Below are positions 37,831 through 40,236 of a stretch of DNA of 40,236 nt, in pieces. The stretch comes from an uncultured Solirubrobacter sp. (GTDB lineage: Bacteria > Actinomycetota > Thermoleophilia > Solirubrobacterales > Solirubrobacteraceae): contig CALMNS010000803.1 in the NCBI GenBank assembly GCA_937871635.1, positions 1 to 40,236 on the forward strand. Reading direction: 5' to 3'. Under the pieces are notes generated by a model. The model did no database searches. It saw only the letters and a program-made list of their open reading frames with translations, and was not told the origin of the DNA. The position numbers and the translations under genes were made by a program. Numbering within the stretch: the first letter of the stretch is position 1; each line of letters begins with the position of its first letter.

Positions 37831-39132
37831 GTGGCCGACTACTTGAAGTCCGCGCCGATGTACTCCGAGCAGGTCACCGAGGCGGTGCGCCGCACGGTGA
37901 CGGAGATGCTCGAGGGCATCGATCGCGAGGGCCTCGACGCCGTGCGCCACTACTCCGATCAGCTCGACGGCTGGAGCCCGGAAGCCTTCACCGTCGGACC
38001 CGAGACGATAGAGGCGGCCAGCGCATCGATCGACGACGAGCTCAAGGAGCACATCGCCTTCGCGCAGGACCAGGTGAGGGCCTTCGCGCAGGCCCAGCGC
38101 GCCACCCTGACCGACCTCGAGGTCGAGACGCTGCCCGGCGTGGTGCTCGGGCATCGCCACGTTCCCGTCGGCTCGGTCGGCGCCTACGTCCCCGGCGGGC
38201 GCTACCCGATGCTCGCCTCTGCGTTCATGACGGTCATCGTCCCCAAGGTGGCCGGGGTCGAGCGGGTCGTCGCGTGCGCCCCGCCGCAGCGCGACGGCGG
38301 GCCGCACGCCGCGATGGTCCACGCGATGGCGACGTCGGGCGCCGACCACATCCTCTGCCTCGGCGGGGTGCAGGCGCTGGCCGCCATGGCGCTCGGCGTC
38401 GAAGGGCTGCCGGCGGTAGACATGATCGTCGGCGCCGGCAACGCCTACGTCGCCGAGGCGAAGCGCCAGCTCTTCGGCAAGGTCGGCATCGACCTGTTGG
38501 CCGGTCCGACGGAGATCGTCGTCATCGCCGACGAGACCGCCGACGCCGAGCTCGTGGCCGCCGACCTCCTAGGTCAGGCGGAGCACGGGCCGACGTCCCC
38601 GGCCATCCTCATCACCACCTCCCAGTCGCTGGGCGAACGGGTGATCTCCGAGGTCGACCGCCTGCTCGAGACCTGGCCGACCGCCGAGGTGGCTGGACAG
38701 GCGTGGCGCGAGCACGGCTCGGTCGCAGTGGTCGAGGATCTAGCCGCGGCGGTCGCGCTCTCAGACGAGTACGCGGGCGAGCACCTCGAGGTGCAGGTCG
38801 ATCCGGACCACCTCGACGAGTACCTGGACCGCCTCACGGTCTATGGCTCGCTGTTCCTCGGCGATCAGGCCACCGTGGCGTACGGCGACAAGGGTGTCGG
38901 CACCAACCACGTGCTCCCGACGATGGGCGCCGCGCGCTACACGGGTGGGTTGTGGGTGGGCAAGTTCTTGCGCACCTGTACCTATCAGCGGCTCACCGAG
39001 GAGGGCACCCGCCGCGTTGCGCCCGCCATCGCGGCGATCTGCCACGCCGAGAACCTCGAGGGCCACGCACTGACCGCCGAGATGCGGCTCGTGCGTGCCG
39101 AGGCAGCCTTGAGCGGATCGGGTGGCCGGTGA
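37831..39132 (+). CDS. Histidinol dehydrogenase family protein, probably catabolic paralog (HpsN-like possibility)
   Basis: GSVGAYVPGGRYPMLASAFMT, AGPTEIVVIADETADAELVAADLLGQAEHGP, GEHLEV, GTNHVLPTMGAARYTGGL, EGHALTAEMR; GGGAGGGAG SD before GTG. Confidence 0.88.
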   Translation: MADYLKSAPMYSEQVTEAVRRTVTEMLEGIDREGLDAVRHYSDQLDGWSPEAFTVGPETIEAASASIDDELKEHIAFAQDQVRAFAQAQRATLTDLEVETLPGVVLGHRHVPVGSVGAYVPGGRYPMLASAFMTVIVPKVAGVERVVACAPPQRDGGPHAAMVHAMATSGADHILCLGGVQALAAMALGVEGLPAVDMIVGAGNAYVAEAKRQLFGKVGIDLLAGPTEIVVIADETADAELVAADLLGQAEHGPTSPAILITTSQSLGERVISEVDRLLETWPTAEVAGQAWREHGSVAVVEDLAAAVALSDEYAGEHLEVQVDPDHLDEYLDRLTVYGSLFLGDQATVAYGDKGVGTNHVLPTMGAARYTGGLWVGKFLRTCTYQRLTEEGTRRVAPAIAAICHAENLEGHALTAEMRLVRAEAALSGSGGR

Positions 39133-39464
39133 TGGCCGGCGCGCTGCCCGCCGTGGACGCCGCCGGCCTCGATCGCGAGCTCGCGGCTGAGGGTCCGGTA
39201 TTGGTGGACTTCTGGGCGCCCTGGTGTGGCAACTGCCGCATGCTTGCTCCGGCGCTCGAGCGCCTCGCCGAGGAGTTCGCAGGCCGCCTGCGCATCGTCA
39301 CCGTCGATGCGGACGCCGAGCCGGCGCTCGCTAAGCGCCTTGACGTCCAGGGCTTGCCCACTCTCATCGGCTTCCACTCCGGCGAGGAGCGGCTGCGCCG
39401 GAGCGGCCCTCAGAACCCGAACGCCCTGCGCGGCGAGCTCGAGACGCTCGCCGCAACCCATTGA
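39132..39464 (+). CDS. Thioredoxin
   Basis: VLVDFWAPWCGNCRMLAPALERLAEEFAGRLRIVTVDAD, GLPTLIGF. Confidence 0.93.
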   Translation: MAGALPAVDAAGLDRELAAEGPVLVDFWAPWCGNCRMLAPALERLAEEFAGRLRIVTVDADAEPALAKRLDVQGLPTLIGFHSGEERLRRSGPQNPNALRGELETLAATH

Positions 39465-39481
39465 CTCGACCGGAGGACACC

Positions 39482-39952
39482 ATGCCGAGACTGCCGCTCA
39501 CCGATCTGCACGACGACTCGTTCTACGCCGCGCTGGGCAACCGCCCGGAGATCCTCGAGGCGTGGGGCAGGCTCGACCTCGCCTTGCTCAACGACGAGAG
39601 CTCGACGCTGCCGACGAGCCTGAAGGAGGAGGTCCGTCGCTCGCTCTCCCAGCAAGTGGGATGTGAGTTCTGCGCGTCCATCGGCGGCCGACCCGCCAGC
39701 GAGCATCCCGATCCAAAGGAGTCGCTCGCGGTCGCCTTCGCTGATCAGGTTGTCCGCGACCACCGCTCGATCGATGACGCGACGTTCGACGTCCTGCGCG
39801 AGGAGTTCGACGACGAGCAGATTCTCGAGCTCCTCACCTGGATTTGCTTCAAGCTCGGCTCGAACGTACTCGGCTCGCTACTCAAGCTCGAGCCTGCCAG
39901 CGAGGCGCAGACCCGCGACTACGCCGTGCTGCTCCAGGGCGCGACGTCGTAG
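39482..39952 (+). CDS. Carboxymuconolactone decarboxylase/AhpD-like protein
   Basis: GCEFCASIGGRP CxxC motif in an AhpD-like helical context. Confidence 0.7.
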   Translation: MPRLPLTDLHDDSFYAALGNRPEILEAWGRLDLALLNDESSTLPTSLKEEVRRSLSQQVGCEFCASIGGRPASEHPDPKESLAVAFADQVVRDHRSIDDATFDVLREEFDDEQILELLTWICFKLGSNVLGSLLKLEPASEAQTRDYAVLLQGATS

Positions 39953-39979
39953 GCGAGCTGCGAGGACCGGGGGAGAGGG

Positions 39980-40236
39980 ATGAGCCAGATCACCGCCGCA
40001 CCACCGACTGAGCCGCCGGGCATCACCGCGATGGCGCCGACCGAGGACCTCGTCGATGCCAAGGGCCGGGCGCGCCGACAGGCCGTCGTCGACCGCTTTG
40101 CGCGGTTCGGGATCCAGGCCATCTTCTTCGTGGTACTGCTCGTGCTGCTGATCGCATCGCCCGAGTTCCGCGATCCGGACAACCTGCTCAACGTCCTTCA
40201 GCAGAGCTCCATCACGGGGATCCTCGCGTGCGGGAT
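39980..40236 (+). CDS. Sugar ABC transporter permease (RbsC type), 3' truncated by window edge
   Basis: MSQITAAPPTEPPG...IQAIFFVVLLVLLIASPEFRDPDNLLNVLQQSSITGILACG, typical RbsC N-terminus. Confidence 0.8.
   Translation, partial: MSQITAAPPTEPPGITAMAPTEDLVDAKGRARRQAVVDRFARFGIQAIFFVVLLVLLIASPEFRDPDNLLNVLQQSSITGILACG

Overview
High-GC, actinobacterial-looking 40.2 kb window with three blocks. (1) 1-17.9 kb: end of a Dpp-type peptide/nickel ABC operon, then a histidine-utilisation locus (hutH, IclR regulator, hutF, hutI, hutU), an amidase, a threonine-synthase-like PLP enzyme, an M24 peptidase, a degenerate orphan ABC ATPase, a LysR regulator and a cupin. (2) 17.9-22.2 kb: relic-rich stretch with an IS3-type orfA fragment, a frameshifted IS481-type transposase, a secreted epoxide-hydrolase-like protein with a divergent TetR regulator, and a SnoaL-like protein. 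(3) 22.5-40.2 kb: a carbohydrate/polyol-type catabolic region with two IolE-like TIM barrels, an inosose-dehydrogenase-like Zn-ADH, an in-frame-deleted SDR, a GntR/FCD regulator, an extradiol-type VOC dioxygenase, an FAH-family hydrolase, an Rbs-type ABC transporter, AKR, cupin, second Zn-ADH, Gfo/Idh/MocA oxidoreductase, HisD-like dehydrogenase, thioredoxin, AhpD-like protein and the start of another sugar permease. Main observations: a promoter/operator/leader module present twice 10 kb apart (27665 and 37732), with a third related operator on the divergent strand (27613-27641), suggesting a local GntR regulon; a shared palindrome (TCAG-NN-CTGAGA) upstream of iclR/hutH and hutU; a 32-codon ORF that exactly fills the hutI-hutF gap; and several gene relics (SDR, ADH, IS ends) recording rearrangement of the catabolic region. 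All functional names come from motif recognition by eye; no database search was run.
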